64,000 nucleotides of DNA, taken from Saprospira grandis DSM 2844 (GTDB lineage: Bacteria > Bacteroidota > Bacteroidia > Chitinophagales > Saprospiraceae). Made by a program: the position numbers and the translations under genes. Location of the stretch: positions 2,042,013 through 2,106,012 of the forward strand of contig NZ_JH719942.1 in the NCBI RefSeq assembly GCF_000275825.1, written 5' to 3'. This document shows, piece after piece, positions 51,471 to 60,198 of the stretch (the stretch's first letter is position 1; the number at the start of each line of letters is the position of its first letter). The notes beneath the pieces were generated by a model, which saw nothing but the letters and a program-made list of their open reading frames with translations, was not told where the DNA came from and searched no databases.

Positions 51471-51875
51471 ATGGCAGTAACAGATCCTGTTGCGGACTAC
51501 CTAACTCGAATCCGCAATGCCCAGATGGCTAAACATCGCATCGTCGAAATTCCAGCCTCTAATCTGAAAAAAAGAATTACCGAAATTCTTTATGATCAGG
51601 GCTATATCCTCCGTTACAAGTTTGAAGAAACTTCTAACAAACAAGGAGTTATCAAAATCGCTCTCAAATACGATGCTTCTTCTAAGCAACCCGTTATTCG
51701 TAAAATGAAACGCATTAGCCGCCCAGGCCTCCGTCACTATGTGAAGGCCGATGAGCTACCCCGCGTAATTAACGGCCTAGGCTTGGCAATCATCTCTACC
51801 TCTAAAGGGGTAATCACAGACAAAAAAGCTCGTGAAGAGAATGTAGGTGGTGAAGTACTCTTCTATATCCACTAA
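51471..51875 (+). CDS. rpsH: 30S ribosomal protein S8
   Basis: A 134-residue 16S rRNA central-domain binder and, in E. coli, the translational repressor of the spc operon. [20 protein letters not shown] and the C-terminal [20 protein letters not shown] followed by [10 protein letters not shown] are conserved. A 97-base gap lies upstream. Confidence 0.98.
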   Translation: MAVTDPVADYLTRIRNAQMAKHRIVEIPASNLKKRITEILYDQGYILRYKFEETSNKQGVIKIALKYDASSKQPVIRKMKRISRPGLRHYVKADELPRVINGLGLAIISTSKGVITDKKAREENVGGEVLFYIH

Positions 51876-51915
51876 GCCCTTTTCTCAGATTTAATAAGAT
51901 TTAAAAAATAATAGC

Positions 51916-52470
51916 ATGTCTCGTATAGGAAAACTGCCTATTGAAATTCCAGCGGGCGTAGAAGTTAATATCAAAGGTAATCTCGTAGAGGTTAAAGGCG
52001 CTAAAGGCCAACTCTCTCAAGAAATTGCCTCTTCTGGTATCTCTGCCAAACTTGAAGATGGTAAGGTACTGGTATCTCGCGCTACTGAGCAAAAACGTCA
52101 TAAAGCTATGCATGGCCTCTACCGCCAGCTGATCGCTAACATGATTGAAGGAGTTTCTAAAGGTTATAAAGTAGAACTAGAATTGCATGGTGTGGGTTAC
52201 CGCGCTAGCAACAAAGGCCAACGCCTAGAATTGGCCCTAGGTTATTCTCACCCCGTTATGTTCTACATCCCAGAAGAAGTAAGCGTAACTACAGAAACCA
52301 AAAAAGGTACGCCCCCCTTGGTGACTCTAGAGTCTTTCGATAAACAACTTATCGGCCAAGTAGCTGCCAAAATCCGTAGCTTCCGCAAACCCGAACCCTA
52401 TAAAGGTAAAGGTGTACGCTTCAAAGGAGAACAAATCCGTAGAAAAGCCGGTAAAACCGCTGCCAAATAA
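51916..52470 (+). CDS. rplF: 50S ribosomal protein L6
   Basis: A 184-residue, two-domain protein near the factor-binding site. MSRIGKLPIEIPAGVEVNIK, VELELHGVGYRASNKGQRLE, LALGYSHPV and the tail EPYKGKGVRFKGEQIRRKAG are conserved. Normal length. Confidence 0.98.
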   Translation: MSRIGKLPIEIPAGVEVNIKGNLVEVKGAKGQLSQEIASSGISAKLEDGKVLVSRATEQKRHKAMHGLYRQLIANMIEGVSKGYKVELELHGVGYRASNKGQRLELALGYSHPVMFYIPEEVSVTTETKKGTPPLVTLESFDKQLIGQVAAKIRSFRKPEPYKGKGVRFKGEQIRRKAGKTAAK

Positions 52471-52529
52471 TAGCAGCCTCCTTCATCTAATTTTTTCATT
52501 TTTTGCGAACAGTTTTATAGCTCTCTATT

Positions 52530-52910
52530 ATGGCTTCAAAACAAATGACTCGTCGTCAGCGCATTCACAGAAGAATCCGCAAAAAGCTTAAAGGTACTGC
52601 CGAGCGCCCACGCATGACAGTATACCGAAGCAACTCTCATATATCTGTCCAGCTAATCAATGATATCGCTGGCACAACATTGGTCTCCGCTAGCTCTAAA
52701 GAAGACGGAATTGATGGCCAAAATGTCAATAAATCTGAAAAAGCTCGCCTAGTTGGTGGCCTGATTGCCAAAAAAGCAATCGAAAAAGGTATCAACACGG
52801 TTGTCTTCGATCGTGGTGGCTACCTCTACCATGGCCGCATCAAAGCCCTCGCAGAAGGCGCTCGCGGTGCCCAAAAAGAAGATGGCAGCAATGAGCTCCT
52901 TCAATTCTAA
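52530..52910 (+). CDS. rplR: 50S ribosomal protein L18
   Basis: A 126-residue 5S rRNA binder. [20 protein letters not shown] and [20 protein letters not shown] are followed by the conserved [21 protein letters not shown] short C-terminal extension ([12 protein letters not shown]) runs past the usual REGGL end. Confidence 0.97.
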   Translation: MASKQMTRRQRIHRRIRKKLKGTAERPRMTVYRSNSHISVQLINDIAGTTLVSASSKEDGIDGQNVNKSEKARLVGGLIAKKAIEKGINTVVFDRGGYLYHGRIKALAEGARGAQKEDGSNELLQF

Positions 52911-52937
52911 ATCATCTAGCGAAAACCAATATTAACC

Positions 52938-53453
52938 ATGGCAAAGAAATCTAATCGCGTAAAGCCAGTAGATACTGAATTCCAAGATAAATTGGTCTCC
53001 CTCAACCGTGTCTCTAAAGTGACCAAAGGAGGCCGTACCTTCAGCTTCGCCGCTATCGTTGTAGTTGGAGACGGAAAAGGACAAGTAGGCCACGGCCTCG
53101 GTAAAGCCCGCGAAGTCTCCGCAGCTATCACTAAAGCCGCAGATGAAGCTAAAAAGAATCTCGTTAAAGTGCCCGTACTAAACGGAACTATCCCGCACGA
53201 ACAACACGGTAAGTTTGGCGCAGGTAAAGTACTTATTCTCCCCGCAGCCGACGGTACAGGGGTGATCGCTGGCGGTGCTATGCGCGCCGTACTAGAAGTA
53301 GCCGGCGTCCATAACGTACTCGCCAAGTCTCTCGGTTCTTCCAACCCGCATAACGTAATTAAAGCAACTATCGACGCTTTGCAAAAATTACGTACGCCAG
53401 TTCAGGTAGCTAGAACTAGAGGAGTCAAACTCGAAAAAGTTTTTAACGGATAG
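52938..53453 (+). CDS. rpsE: 30S ribosomal protein S5
   Basis: A 171-residue protein at the mRNA entry, important for decoding fidelity. [40 protein letters not shown] and [20 protein letters not shown] are conserved, as is [19 protein letters not shown]. Twenty bases upstream of rpmD. Confidence 0.98.
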   Translation: MAKKSNRVKPVDTEFQDKLVSLNRVSKVTKGGRTFSFAAIVVVGDGKGQVGHGLGKAREVSAAITKAADEAKKNLVKVPVLNGTIPHEQHGKFGAGKVLILPAADGTGVIAGGAMRAVLEVAGVHNVLAKSLGSSNPHNVIKATIDALQKLRTPVQVARTRGVKLEKVFNG

Positions 53454-53473
53454 TCCTTAACCTCTCTGATATC

Positions 53474-53653
53474 ATGAAAAAAGTACGTATCACGCAAATT
53501 AAAAGTGTTATCGATCGTCCAAAAGACCAAAAGGCAACTATGGTAGCCCTCGGTCTGCGCAAAATCAATCAGTCTGCTGAGCAAGTTGTTAGCCCTCAGG
53601 TAGCCGGAATGATCAATAAAGTTAAACACTTGCTAAAAGTAGAAGAGCTCTAA
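53474..53653 (+). CDS. rpmD: 50S ribosomal protein L30
   Basis: A 59-residue protein: MKKVRITQIKSVIDRPKDQK, ATMVALGLRKINQSAEQVVS, then PQVAGMINKVKHLLKVEEL. The L30 pattern (KVTQIKSxIxRxxxQKxTLxALGLRKxxxxV) and the place between rpsE and rplO make this certain, although the gene is short. Confidence 0.97.
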   Translation: MKKVRITQIKSVIDRPKDQKATMVALGLRKINQSAEQVVSPQVAGMINKVKHLLKVEEL

Positions 53654-53695
53654 CATTTAGCTCCTCCTTTTCTCATCAGTAAAACATTTCACATA

Positions 53696-54385
53696 ATGAA
53701 ACTGAGTAACCTCAAACCCGCTAACGGTGCCGTAAAGAATCGTAAACGCATCGGCCGCGGGACTAGCTCAGGCCGTGGTGGAACTTCTACTCGCGGTCAT
53801 AAAGGTGCCAAATCTCGCTCTGGATTCAAAAGCAAAAGAGGCCATGAAGGTGGCCAAATGCCTATCCAAATGCGCCTGCCTAAACGCGGATTCAAAAATA
53901 CTGCCCGCCGCTATCAATCTTACCAACCCGATAGCTTCACCGTAGTAAATTTGAACGACCTCCAAGATGCAGCCAACAAAATGAATACGACTACTGTCGA
54001 TATCAATACTCTAGTCGCTGCCGGCCTCATCAAAAAGAATGAACAGTTTAAGGTCCTCGCTCAAGGCGAACTAACTGCCGCTCTTCAAGTTTCTGCCTTC
54101 CGCTTCTCTAAAGCTGCCAAAACAGCTATCGAAGAAAAAGGAGGAAGCTGCATGCTTATCGTTAAAGCTAACCAAATCCAAGGTGTCGTAGAAGCTGCTA
54201 AGCTCTCTGCCGTAGGCGCCAAAGAATTGGCCGAGCACTTTAAGCACCTTAATGAAGACGATAAGTTGCACGTTATCGCTGAAGGTAGCCTCAAAACTAA
54301 ATTTGACCTCCAAGCTACTAAGGTAGACGATGAAGTCAAAACTCAAATCGAAGCCTTAGGCGCAGCAGTCTCTCTGCTCGGCTAA
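53696..54385 (+). CDS. rplO: 50S ribosomal protein L15 with duplicated C-terminal domain
   Basis: A 229-residue protein against about 145-150 in most bacteria. The Gly/Arg-rich N-terminus (GRGTSSGRGGTSTRGHKGAK, RLPKRGF) is normal. The usual L15 end is residues 118-155: FKVLAQGELTAALQVSAFRF and SKAAKTAIEEKGGSCMLI. About 75 more residues follow, and residues 191-228 (LHVIAEGSLKTKFDLQATKV, DDEVKTQIEALGAAVSLL) match that segment at about one quarter identity with the same hydrophobic pattern. An internal duplication of the L15/L18e-type element is the likely origin. A terminator follows the gene. Confidence 0.95.
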   Translation: MKLSNLKPANGAVKNRKRIGRGTSSGRGGTSTRGHKGAKSRSGFKSKRGHEGGQMPIQMRLPKRGFKNTARRYQSYQPDSFTVVNLNDLQDAANKMNTTTVDINTLVAAGLIKKNEQFKVLAQGELTAALQVSAFRFSKAAKTAIEEKGGSCMLIVKANQIQGVVEAAKLSAVGAKELAEHFKHLNEDDKLHVIAEGSLKTKFDLQATKVDDEVKTQIEALGAAVSLLG

Positions 54386-54388
54386 AAT

Positions 54389-54438
54389 CGGTACAAGCCT
54401 AAAAGGAGAAATTCTACTTTCTCCTTCTTTTTTGTACC
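54389..54438 (+). terminator. Intrinsic terminator after rplO
   Basis: GGTACAA and TTGTACC enclose an inner stem AAAGGAGAAA / TTTCTCC followed by TTCTTTTTT. It would separate secY and the alpha genes from the upstream ribosomal genes. Confidence 0.75.
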
Positions 54439-54476
54439 CCAAGTGTCTAATGCTTTAGCTCCCCTTTCTTAAGGTT

Positions 54477-54595
54477 TTTTGGGGCCTGCCGCTTTCAGCG
54501 GCCGCTCCCTTGCACAGCTCGCAAGCCTGCTCGGCCCTCAGCGCTTTCAGCGCCTCGGTCTGTGGCTCCGCCACACTGCTTCAGGCAGCTAGGCC
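54477..54595 (+). repeat. DHR copy 19, type A, within the spc region
   Basis: Head GGGGCCT, tail TAGGCC. First hairpin CCGCTTTCAGCGG, second AGCGCTTTCAGCGC, third GTGGCTCCGCCAC. Core variant CAGCTCGCAAGCCTGCTCGG, like copy 18. It lies between rplO and secY. Confidence 0.85.
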
Positions 54596-54877
54596 AATGC
54601 ATACCGCTCCGCAAAAACAAAAAACCCGAAAACTGGGAGAAATACTTACTAAAATAGCCGCATTAGCCCAAAGCTTTGCTGCCCAGGATAAAAACCCCAG
54701 CCTATTGCCTATAATAGGCTAGGGGTTACTAGGGCCTTTAATACCCCTTTTGTCCTTTTTCGCAGATATAAAGCCTCACTAAGCGCTATTTATTTCCTTC
54801 CCTAAAATAATTCTCTTAATTTAGGGGCCGCAAAAGTCAATCTAGACACCTCTTTTAGACTATAACAGAGCTGATCC
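54596..54877 (+). promoter_or_regulatory. secY leader region with hairpin 54693-54726
   Basis: The 492-base gap between rplO and secY holds a terminator, repeat copy 19 and this stretch. AACCCCAGCCTATT opposite AATAGGCTAGGGGTT forms a strong hairpin without a T-run. A promoter for secY-infA-rpmJ is expected here, but no clear TAnnTTTG element is seen. Confidence 0.4.
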
Positions 54878-56293
54878 ATGAAATCCTTTATAGAAAAAAT
54901 GAAAGAGATCTGGGCTATCCCAGAACTCAAGAACAGAATCTTGCTTACCCTAGGTTTGCTTGCAGTCTACCGCTTCGGTAGCTTCGTCATTCTTCCCGGT
55001 ATCGATACCGCCGAAATTCAAAAACAACTCAGTAGCGGAGGAGATGATGCTCCCGGCCTGCTAGACCTACTCAACACCTTCTCAGGTGGGGCCTTCTTTA
55101 ACGCTGCCGTTTTTGCTCTCGGTATTATGCCCTATATCTCGGCATCAATTATCGTCCAATTACTCGGATTCGCAATTCCTTACTTTCAGAAATTGCAAAA
55201 AGATGGAGAAGCCGGCCAACGCCGACTCAACCAAATTACTCGCTATATCACTATAGCAATTACCCTAGTGCAAGGCTCTGCCTACCTCAACTATATGCAT
55301 GCCTCTTTCCCAGAAGCTATCTCTAGTGATGTAGGTCTCCCCATTTTCTGGTTCTCTAACATTATTATCCTGACCGCAGGTACCGTATTCTGTATGTGGC
55401 TAGGAGAACGCATTACCGATAAAGGTATCGGAAATGGTATCTCTCTACTCATTACCGCAGGTATTATCGCTACCCTCCCTCAGGCTTTTGTCGGAGAAAT
55501 GAACCTCAAGTTTAGCGCAATGGCCGGCGGCCCGGTAATCTTTATCGTAGAACTCGCCCTCTTCGCTCTTGTCGTTCTAGCTTCAGTCGCTCTGGTTCAA
55601 GCTGTTCGTAAAATCCAAATTAAGTTTGCTAAACATATGGTGGGCCGTGCCGATGGCGCTAGCCGCGTCGCCGCTATGGGTGGCCAGTCTGGCCTCGACC
55701 ATATTCCAATCAAACTTAATGCAGCAGGAGTAATGCCTATCATCTTTGCCCAAGCCCTCATGTTTGTTCCAACTGCCATCGCTGGCTTCCTCGGAGCTTC
55801 TACAGGCGCAGATACTATCTGGGGCCAATTGGCAGACTTTACCTCTGTTCCTTATAATGTACTCTTCTTCTTTTTGGTCGTTATCTTTACCTATGTCTAC
55901 ACCGCACTGATCGTTAACCCTCAGCAGCATGCAGACCAACTGAAACGCCAAAATGCTTTTATCCCCAACGTGAAGTCTGGGGCCGATACAGTAGAGCATA
56001 TTGATAAGGTCGCCTCTCGTGTTACCCTTCCCGGATCTATCGCCCTCGGTGCTATCGCTATTTTACCCGGTATCGCAGCTGGCGTACTCCAAATTGACCT
56101 CGGATTCGCTATCTTCTTCGGAGGTACTTCACTACTCATTATGGTAGCCGTAGTCCTCGATACCCTACAGCAAATCGAAGGTCACCTAGCCATGAACTCT
56201 TATGGCGGATTTATCCAAGGCGGACGCCTCAGAGGCCGAAGAGAAAACACAGCCGTAGATGCTACATCTACTACTGAAAATCCTGCTGGTTAA
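54878..56293 (+). CDS. secY: Protein translocase subunit SecY
   Basis: A 471-residue, ten-helix channel protein that forms the SecYEG pore used by SecA. Conserved features include IWAIPELKNRILLTLGLLAV, the plug-region segment after helix 1, SASIIVQLLGFAIPYFQKLQ, KDGEAGQRRLNQITRY, LGERITDKGIGNGISLLI and NPQQHADQLKRQNAFIPNVK. The C-terminal tail is slightly long and acidic/Thr-rich (RENTAVDATSTTENPAG). adk and map, often nearby in other bacteria, are absent between secY and infA. Confidence 0.98.
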   Translation: MKSFIEKMKEIWAIPELKNRILLTLGLLAVYRFGSFVILPGIDTAEIQKQLSSGGDDAPGLLDLLNTFSGGAFFNAAVFALGIMPYISASIIVQLLGFAIPYFQKLQKDGEAGQRRLNQITRYITIAITLVQGSAYLNYMHASFPEAISSDVGLPIFWFSNIIILTAGTVFCMWLGERITDKGIGNGISLLITAGIIATLPQAFVGEMNLKFSAMAGGPVIFIVELALFALVVLASVALVQAVRKIQIKFAKHMVGRADGASRVAAMGGQSGLDHIPIKLNAAGVMPIIFAQALMFVPTAIAGFLGASTGADTIWGQLADFTSVPYNVLFFFLVVIFTYVYTALIVNPQQHADQLKRQNAFIPNVKSGADTVEHIDKVASRVTLPGSIALGAIAILPGIAAGVLQIDLGFAIFFGGTSLLIMVAVVLDTLQQIEGHLAMNSYGGFIQGGRLRGRRENTAVDATSTTENPAG

Positions 56294-56374
56294 AACAACA
56301 GCCTGAATAAACAGTCTAATTATTAGGTATTTACCAAGAATTTAAAGATATTTGCAGTCCGAAAAAACAGTCTA

Positions 56375-56593
56375 ATGGGAAAAAAGAATCTTATTCGTCA
56401 AGACGGCGAAATTACTGAAGCGCTTTCTAATGCGATGTTCCGCGTAAAGCTAGAAAACGAACACGTAATTATTGCTACCATCTCAGGAAAGATGAGAATG
56501 AATTACATCCGAATCCTACCTGGCGATAAAGTAGCCGTCGAAATGTCTCCCTATGACCTTAGCCGCGGACGTATTATCTATCGCTACAAGTAG
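56375..56593 (+). CDS. infA: Translation initiation factor IF-1
   Basis: A 72-residue OB-fold protein that binds the 30S A site during initiation. [40 protein letters not shown] and [17 protein letters not shown] are conserved. Normal length. Lies 81 bases after secY and 17 bases before rpmJ. Confidence 0.98.
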   Translation: MGKKNLIRQDGEITEALSNAMFRVKLENEHVIIATISGKMRMNYIRILPGDKVAVEMSPYDLSRGRIIYRYK

Positions 56594-56610
56594 TAAAAGT
56601 AACCTTAATC

Positions 56611-56727
56611 ATGAAAGTTAAGCCTTCTATCAAGAAAAGATCGGCCGACTGCAAAATCGTCCGCCGTAAAGGAAAAGTTTACATTATTAACAAAAAGAAC
56701 CCTAAGTTCAAGCAACGTCAGGGATAA
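56611..56727 (+). CDS. rpmJ: 50S ribosomal protein L36, zinc-free form
   Basis: A 38-residue protein: [20 protein letters not shown], then [18 protein letters not shown]. Of the four zinc ligands (three Cys, one His) of the zinc-binding form only Cys14 remains, so no zinc ribbon can form. Position between infA and rpsM is standard. Confidence 0.97.
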   Translation: MKVKPSIKKRSADCKIVRRKGKVYIINKKNPKFKQRQG

Positions 56728-56742
56728 TTTAAAACATATATT

Positions 56743-57120
56743 ATGGCTCGTATAGCAGGTGTTGATCTACCCAAGAATAAAAGAGGTGTTATCGGCCTAA
56801 CCTATATTTATGGTATCGGATCTACTCGCGCGAAGCATATCCTTGCTGAGGCGCAGATTGACGAAAGTACCAAAGTAAAGGATTGGTCAGACGATAATAT
56901 TAAAGCAATCCGCAACATCCTTTCTGATGAGTTCCTAGTAGAAGGACAACTCCGCTCAGAAGTACAGATGAACATCAAACGCCTTATGGATATCGCTTGT
57001 GTTCGCGGACTCCGCCACCGTCGTGGTCTTCCCGTTCGTGGACAACGTACCCAGACTAACGCTCGTACTCGCAAAGGAAGACGTAAAACCGTTGCGAACA
57101 AGAAGAAAGTGGGTAAATAA
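56743..57120 (+). CDS. rpsM: 30S ribosomal protein S13
   Basis: A 125-residue head protein contacting P-site tRNA and L5. [32 protein letters not shown] and the tail [20 protein letters not shown] are conserved. Fifteen bases after rpmJ. Confidence 0.98.
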   Translation: MARIAGVDLPKNKRGVIGLTYIYGIGSTRAKHILAEAQIDESTKVKDWSDDNIKAIRNILSDEFLVEGQLRSEVQMNIKRLMDIACVRGLRHRRGLPVRGQRTQTNARTRKGRRKTVANKKKVGK

Positions 57121-57158
57121 TTCTAATTTTTTGTCAAGCTTAATATCTCAAGGCAGTT

Positions 57159-57548
57159 ATGGCTAAATCATCTAAGAAAGTCAAAAAGAAAAGTGTAAAA
57201 GTAGAAGCACAAGGCCGTGCTTATATCCAAGCTACTTTCAACAATATTATTATCAGTATTACCAATAAAGCAGGTCAAGTTATCTCTTGGTCTTCTGCTG
57301 GTAAGCAGGGTTTCCGCGGTTCTAAAAAGAATACGCCTTATGCAGCGCAGGTTTGTGCTTCAGAAGCAGCTCGCGAAGCTTATGACCTAGGTCTACGTAG
57401 CGTCACCGTTTACGTGAAAGGACCCGGCTCTGGCCGTGAAGCCGCTATTCGTGCCATCGATGGTGCAGGTGTTCGTGTAACTACTATCCAAGACACAACT
57501 CCTCTCCCCCATAATGGCTGTCGCCCACCCAAAAAGCGCCGCGTATAA
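57159..57548 (+). CDS. rpsK: 30S ribosomal protein S11
   Basis: A 129-residue platform protein. [40 protein letters not shown] and [16 protein letters not shown] are conserved; the Asn-Gly of the HNGCRP motif is the known isoaspartate site. Normal length. Confidence 0.98.
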   Translation: MAKSSKKVKKKSVKVEAQGRAYIQATFNNIIISITNKAGQVISWSSAGKQGFRGSKKNTPYAAQVCASEAAREAYDLGLRSVTVYVKGPGSGREAAIRAIDGAGVRVTTIQDTTPLPHNGCRPPKKRRV

Positions 57549-57602
57549 TGCCTCCTGGCATTGGCTTTTATTCAAAAAACAACCGTTAAATCTTAGGAAA
57601 CA

Positions 57603-58217
57603 ATGGCAAGATATAGAGGACCAAAAACAAAAAAGTCTAGAGCTTTTGGTGAATCTATCTACGGATATGATAAATATTTCGAGCGTAAGAAATACCCCCC
57701 CGGCCAACATGGCCTAGCTAAACGCCGTAAGCAAAAATCTGACTACGGTAAACAGCTTATGGAAAAACAAAAGGTCAAATATGCTTATGGTGTGCTCGAA
57801 CGCCAGTTCCGCCGCATGTTTGAAGCCGCTAGCCGCAAATCTGGCGTTACCGGCGAAATCCTTCTCCAAATGCTAGAAGCCCGCCTCGATAATGTAGTCT
57901 ACCGCCTAGGTATCGCTCCTACTCGTCGCGCCGCTCGCCAACTCGTTACTCACGGCCATATCGCCGTCAACGGTGTTGTTACTAACGTACCCTCTTACTC
58001 TGTTCGCCCAGGCGAAATCGTAGCCGTACGTGGTAAATCTCAAGGCCTAGTTACTATCCAAGAGTCTGTTGCTGCCAATAGCAAAGAAGCTCAAAAATAT
58101 AGCTGGCTAGAATTTAACGCCGAGAAACTAGAAGGTTCTTTTGTCGCTTATCCCAACCGCGACGAAATCCCAGAGCCTATCAACGAACAACTTATCGTTG
58201 AACTCTACTCTAAATAA
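57603..58217 (+). CDS. rpsD: 30S ribosomal protein S4
   Basis: A 204-residue primary 16S rRNA binder and, in E. coli, repressor of the alpha operon. [40 protein letters not shown] and the S4 domain [20 protein letters not shown] are conserved. The N-terminal zinc-type Cys are absent. A hairpin lies between it and rpoA. Confidence 0.98.
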   Translation: MARYRGPKTKKSRAFGESIYGYDKYFERKKYPPGQHGLAKRRKQKSDYGKQLMEKQKVKYAYGVLERQFRRMFEAASRKSGVTGEILLQMLEARLDNVVYRLGIAPTRRAARQLVTHGHIAVNGVVTNVPSYSVRPGEIVAVRGKSQGLVTIQESVAANSKEAQKYSWLEFNAEKLEGSFVAYPNRDEIPEPINEQLIVELYSK

Positions 58218-58239
58218 TCTGTATCTTAAGCAGATCTCT

Positions 58240-58280
58240 AGCTTAGGACAACCCCCAAGGGTTCGTCCTAAGCTTTCTTT
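58240..58280 (+). terminator. Hairpin between rpsD and rpoA
   Basis: AGCTTAGGAC opposite GTCCTAAGCT, with a weak inner stem, followed by TTCTTT. It may be a partial terminator or attenuator inside the alpha operon that sets the ratio of RNA polymerase alpha to ribosomal proteins. Confidence 0.55.
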
Positions 58281-58352
58281 GTTGCCTTCCTACACTCTCA
58301 TAAGGCTCCTAGTCTGATTATTTTATCTAATCGCCACATCTCTATTTTATTT

Positions 58353-59351
58353 ATGAGCTTGCTGAACTTCCAAAAACCTGATAAAATTCTTCTCCAAAAG
58401 GCCGACGACTTCGAGGGCTCTTTCGAGTTTAAACCGCTAGAACCCGGCTTTGGCCAAACTATCGGTAACTCTCTACGCAGAATTTTACTCTCTTCTCTCG
58501 AAGGTTTTGCCGTTTCTGCCGTCAGAATTAAAGGGGCCGAACACGAATTCTCTACTATCGAAGGCGTGGTCGAAGATGTTGTCGATATCGTGCTCAATCT
58601 AAAACAACTTCGCCTGAAGTACCTTCTAGATGATCCCGATATTACCTCTGAGAAAATTTACCTCAGTGTGTCTGGAAAAAATCAACTTCTCGCCTCCGAT
58701 ATCAACGAACATACTAACGTCTTCCAAGTTACTAACCCCGATTTGGTGATCTGTAACCTCGATGACGAAATTACTTTCGAAATGGAACTTACCGTAACGA
58801 AGGGCCGTGGATATGTTCCCGCTGAGGAAAATATGCCCAAAGATGCCCCTATCGGTTATATTCCAATCGACGCAATTTATACACCGATCAAAAATGTTCA
58901 TTACTCTGTATCCGCTAGCCGCGTAGGCCAGCATACCGATTATGAAAAACTGAACATCGATATCAAAACTGATGGCGCTATCCACCCAGAACAAGCCATC
59001 AAAGAAGCCGCAAAAATCCTTATCCAACACCTGATGCTCATCACCGATGAGAATATCAAGTTCCCCGATGAAACCGATAAGGAAGACAATATCGTCGATG
59101 AGCACATCTTGCATATGCGCAAGTTGCTCAAAACTTCTTTGGAAGACCTCGACCTCTCTGTCCGCGCCTATAACTGCCTCAAGGCCGCCAAAATTAATAC
59201 TTTGGCCGACCTCGTGCAGTATGAAACTCACGAACTACTCAAGTTCCGCAACTTTGGTAAAAAATCTCTAGTCGAAATCGAAGAGCTGCTCCAAGACAAA
59301 AGCCTTACTTTTGGTATGGACCTCAGCAAATACAAACTCGACGAAGAGTAA
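58353..59351 (+). CDS. rpoA: DNA-directed RNA polymerase subunit alpha
   Basis: A 332-residue subunit. The N-terminal domain (residues about 10-235) assembles the enzyme: FKPLEPGFGQTIGNSLRRIL, LSSLEGFAVSAVRIKGAEHE and TKGRGYVPAEENM. The C-terminal domain (about 260-325) binds upstream DNA and activators: LDLSVRAYNCLKAAKINTLA and LLKFRNFGKKSLVEIEELL. Normal length for Bacteroidota. It lies 135 bases after rpsD and 69 bases before rplQ. Confidence 0.98.
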   Translation: MSLLNFQKPDKILLQKADDFEGSFEFKPLEPGFGQTIGNSLRRILLSSLEGFAVSAVRIKGAEHEFSTIEGVVEDVVDIVLNLKQLRLKYLLDDPDITSEKIYLSVSGKNQLLASDINEHTNVFQVTNPDLVICNLDDEITFEMELTVTKGRGYVPAEENMPKDAPIGYIPIDAIYTPIKNVHYSVSASRVGQHTDYEKLNIDIKTDGAIHPEQAIKEAAKILIQHLMLITDENIKFPDETDKEDNIVDEHILHMRKLLKTSLEDLDLSVRAYNCLKAAKINTLADLVQYETHELLKFRNFGKKSLVEIEELLQDKSLTFGMDLSKYKLDEE

Positions 59352-59420
59352 ATTATAATCTTTCACTTTTGTAGTAACCGAGCCCACTGCGCTTAGTGCT
59401 ACGATGTTAAAATTACCATC

Positions 59421-59936
59421 ATGAGACACGGTAAAAAGTTTAACCACCTTAGCCGCAAAGCCGGCCACCGTAAGGCCCTCTTCCGTAATATGGCTATCGC
59501 CCTTATTACACACAAACGCATCAAAACTACTTTGCCCAAGGCCAAAGCCCTTCGCAAGTTTATTGAGCCTATCCTTACTCGCGCCAAAGATAATACCACG
59601 CACTCTCGTCGGGTTATCTTTAGCTACCTCCAAAATAAAGATGCGGTTAATGAGCTCTTTAATGAAGTAGGCCCCAAAATCGCTGAGCGTCCCGGTGGAT
59701 ACGTACGTATCCTCAAAGTGGGTTTCCGCCCCAGCGATGCCGCCGATGTAGCTATCATTGAGCTAGTGGATTATAACGAAACCGCTGAAGCTACTCCAGA
59801 AGCTGACAAAAAACGTACTCGCCGTCGCCGCAAAAAGAAAAGCAGCGAAACTACCGAGGCCGTAGCTACTGAAGAAACTACAGAAGAAGCCACCGAAGAG
59901 GCGGCCGACAATGAAGAAGAAAAGACTGAAGAATAG
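59421..59936 (+). CDS. rplQ: 50S ribosomal protein L17
   Basis: A 171-residue protein, about 45 longer than E. coli L17 (127). [40 protein letters not shown] and the core [20 protein letters not shown] are conserved. The extension begins with a basic run ([12 protein letters not shown]) and ends in an acidic Thr/Glu tail; such tails are common on Bacteroidota L17. Last gene of the ribosomal cluster, followed by a terminator. Confidence 0.97.
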   Translation: MRHGKKFNHLSRKAGHRKALFRNMAIALITHKRIKTTLPKAKALRKFIEPILTRAKDNTTHSRRVIFSYLQNKDAVNELFNEVGPKIAERPGGYVRILKVGFRPSDAADVAIIELVDYNETAEATPEADKKRTRRRRKKKSSETTEAVATEETTEEATEEAADNEEEKTEE

Positions 59937-59961
59937 GTCTAGCCCTTCTCATATCTCATAC

Positions 59962-60003
59962 AAAACCCTTTTTCCTTTTGGAGAAAGGGTTTTATTTTTT
60001 TTG
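59962..60003 (+). terminator. Intrinsic terminator of the alpha operon
   Basis: AAACCCTTT opposite AAAGGGTTT, then TA and eight T, which merge with the head of repeat copy 20. Confidence 0.85.
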
Positions 60004-60140
60004 GGGCTGCCCCGCCCTGCGGGCGGGTCGGGCTGTGCGGGGGCTCGCTGCTCGCTCGGCCCATCGCGGGCTGCGCCCGCTCGGTCTGGCCTTCGGCCCC
60101 CCCCTTCCATCCCTCAGCCTGCGGCGGCTTTGCCGCCTGC
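59999..60140 (+). repeat. DHR copy 20, type B
   Basis: Head GGGGCTG, tail CAGCC. Hairpins CCCGCCCTGCGGGCGGG, GCGGGCTGCGCCCGC and GGCCTTCGGCC, then GGCGGCTTTGCCGCC beyond the tail. With copy 21 (type A) it forms a tail-to-tail inverted pair. Confidence 0.85.
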
Positions 60141-60198
60141 TAGAGGCAGAACATCAAATGGCCGAAGCCATTGGCCAAAAGCTAGCCCCAAAAGAGGA

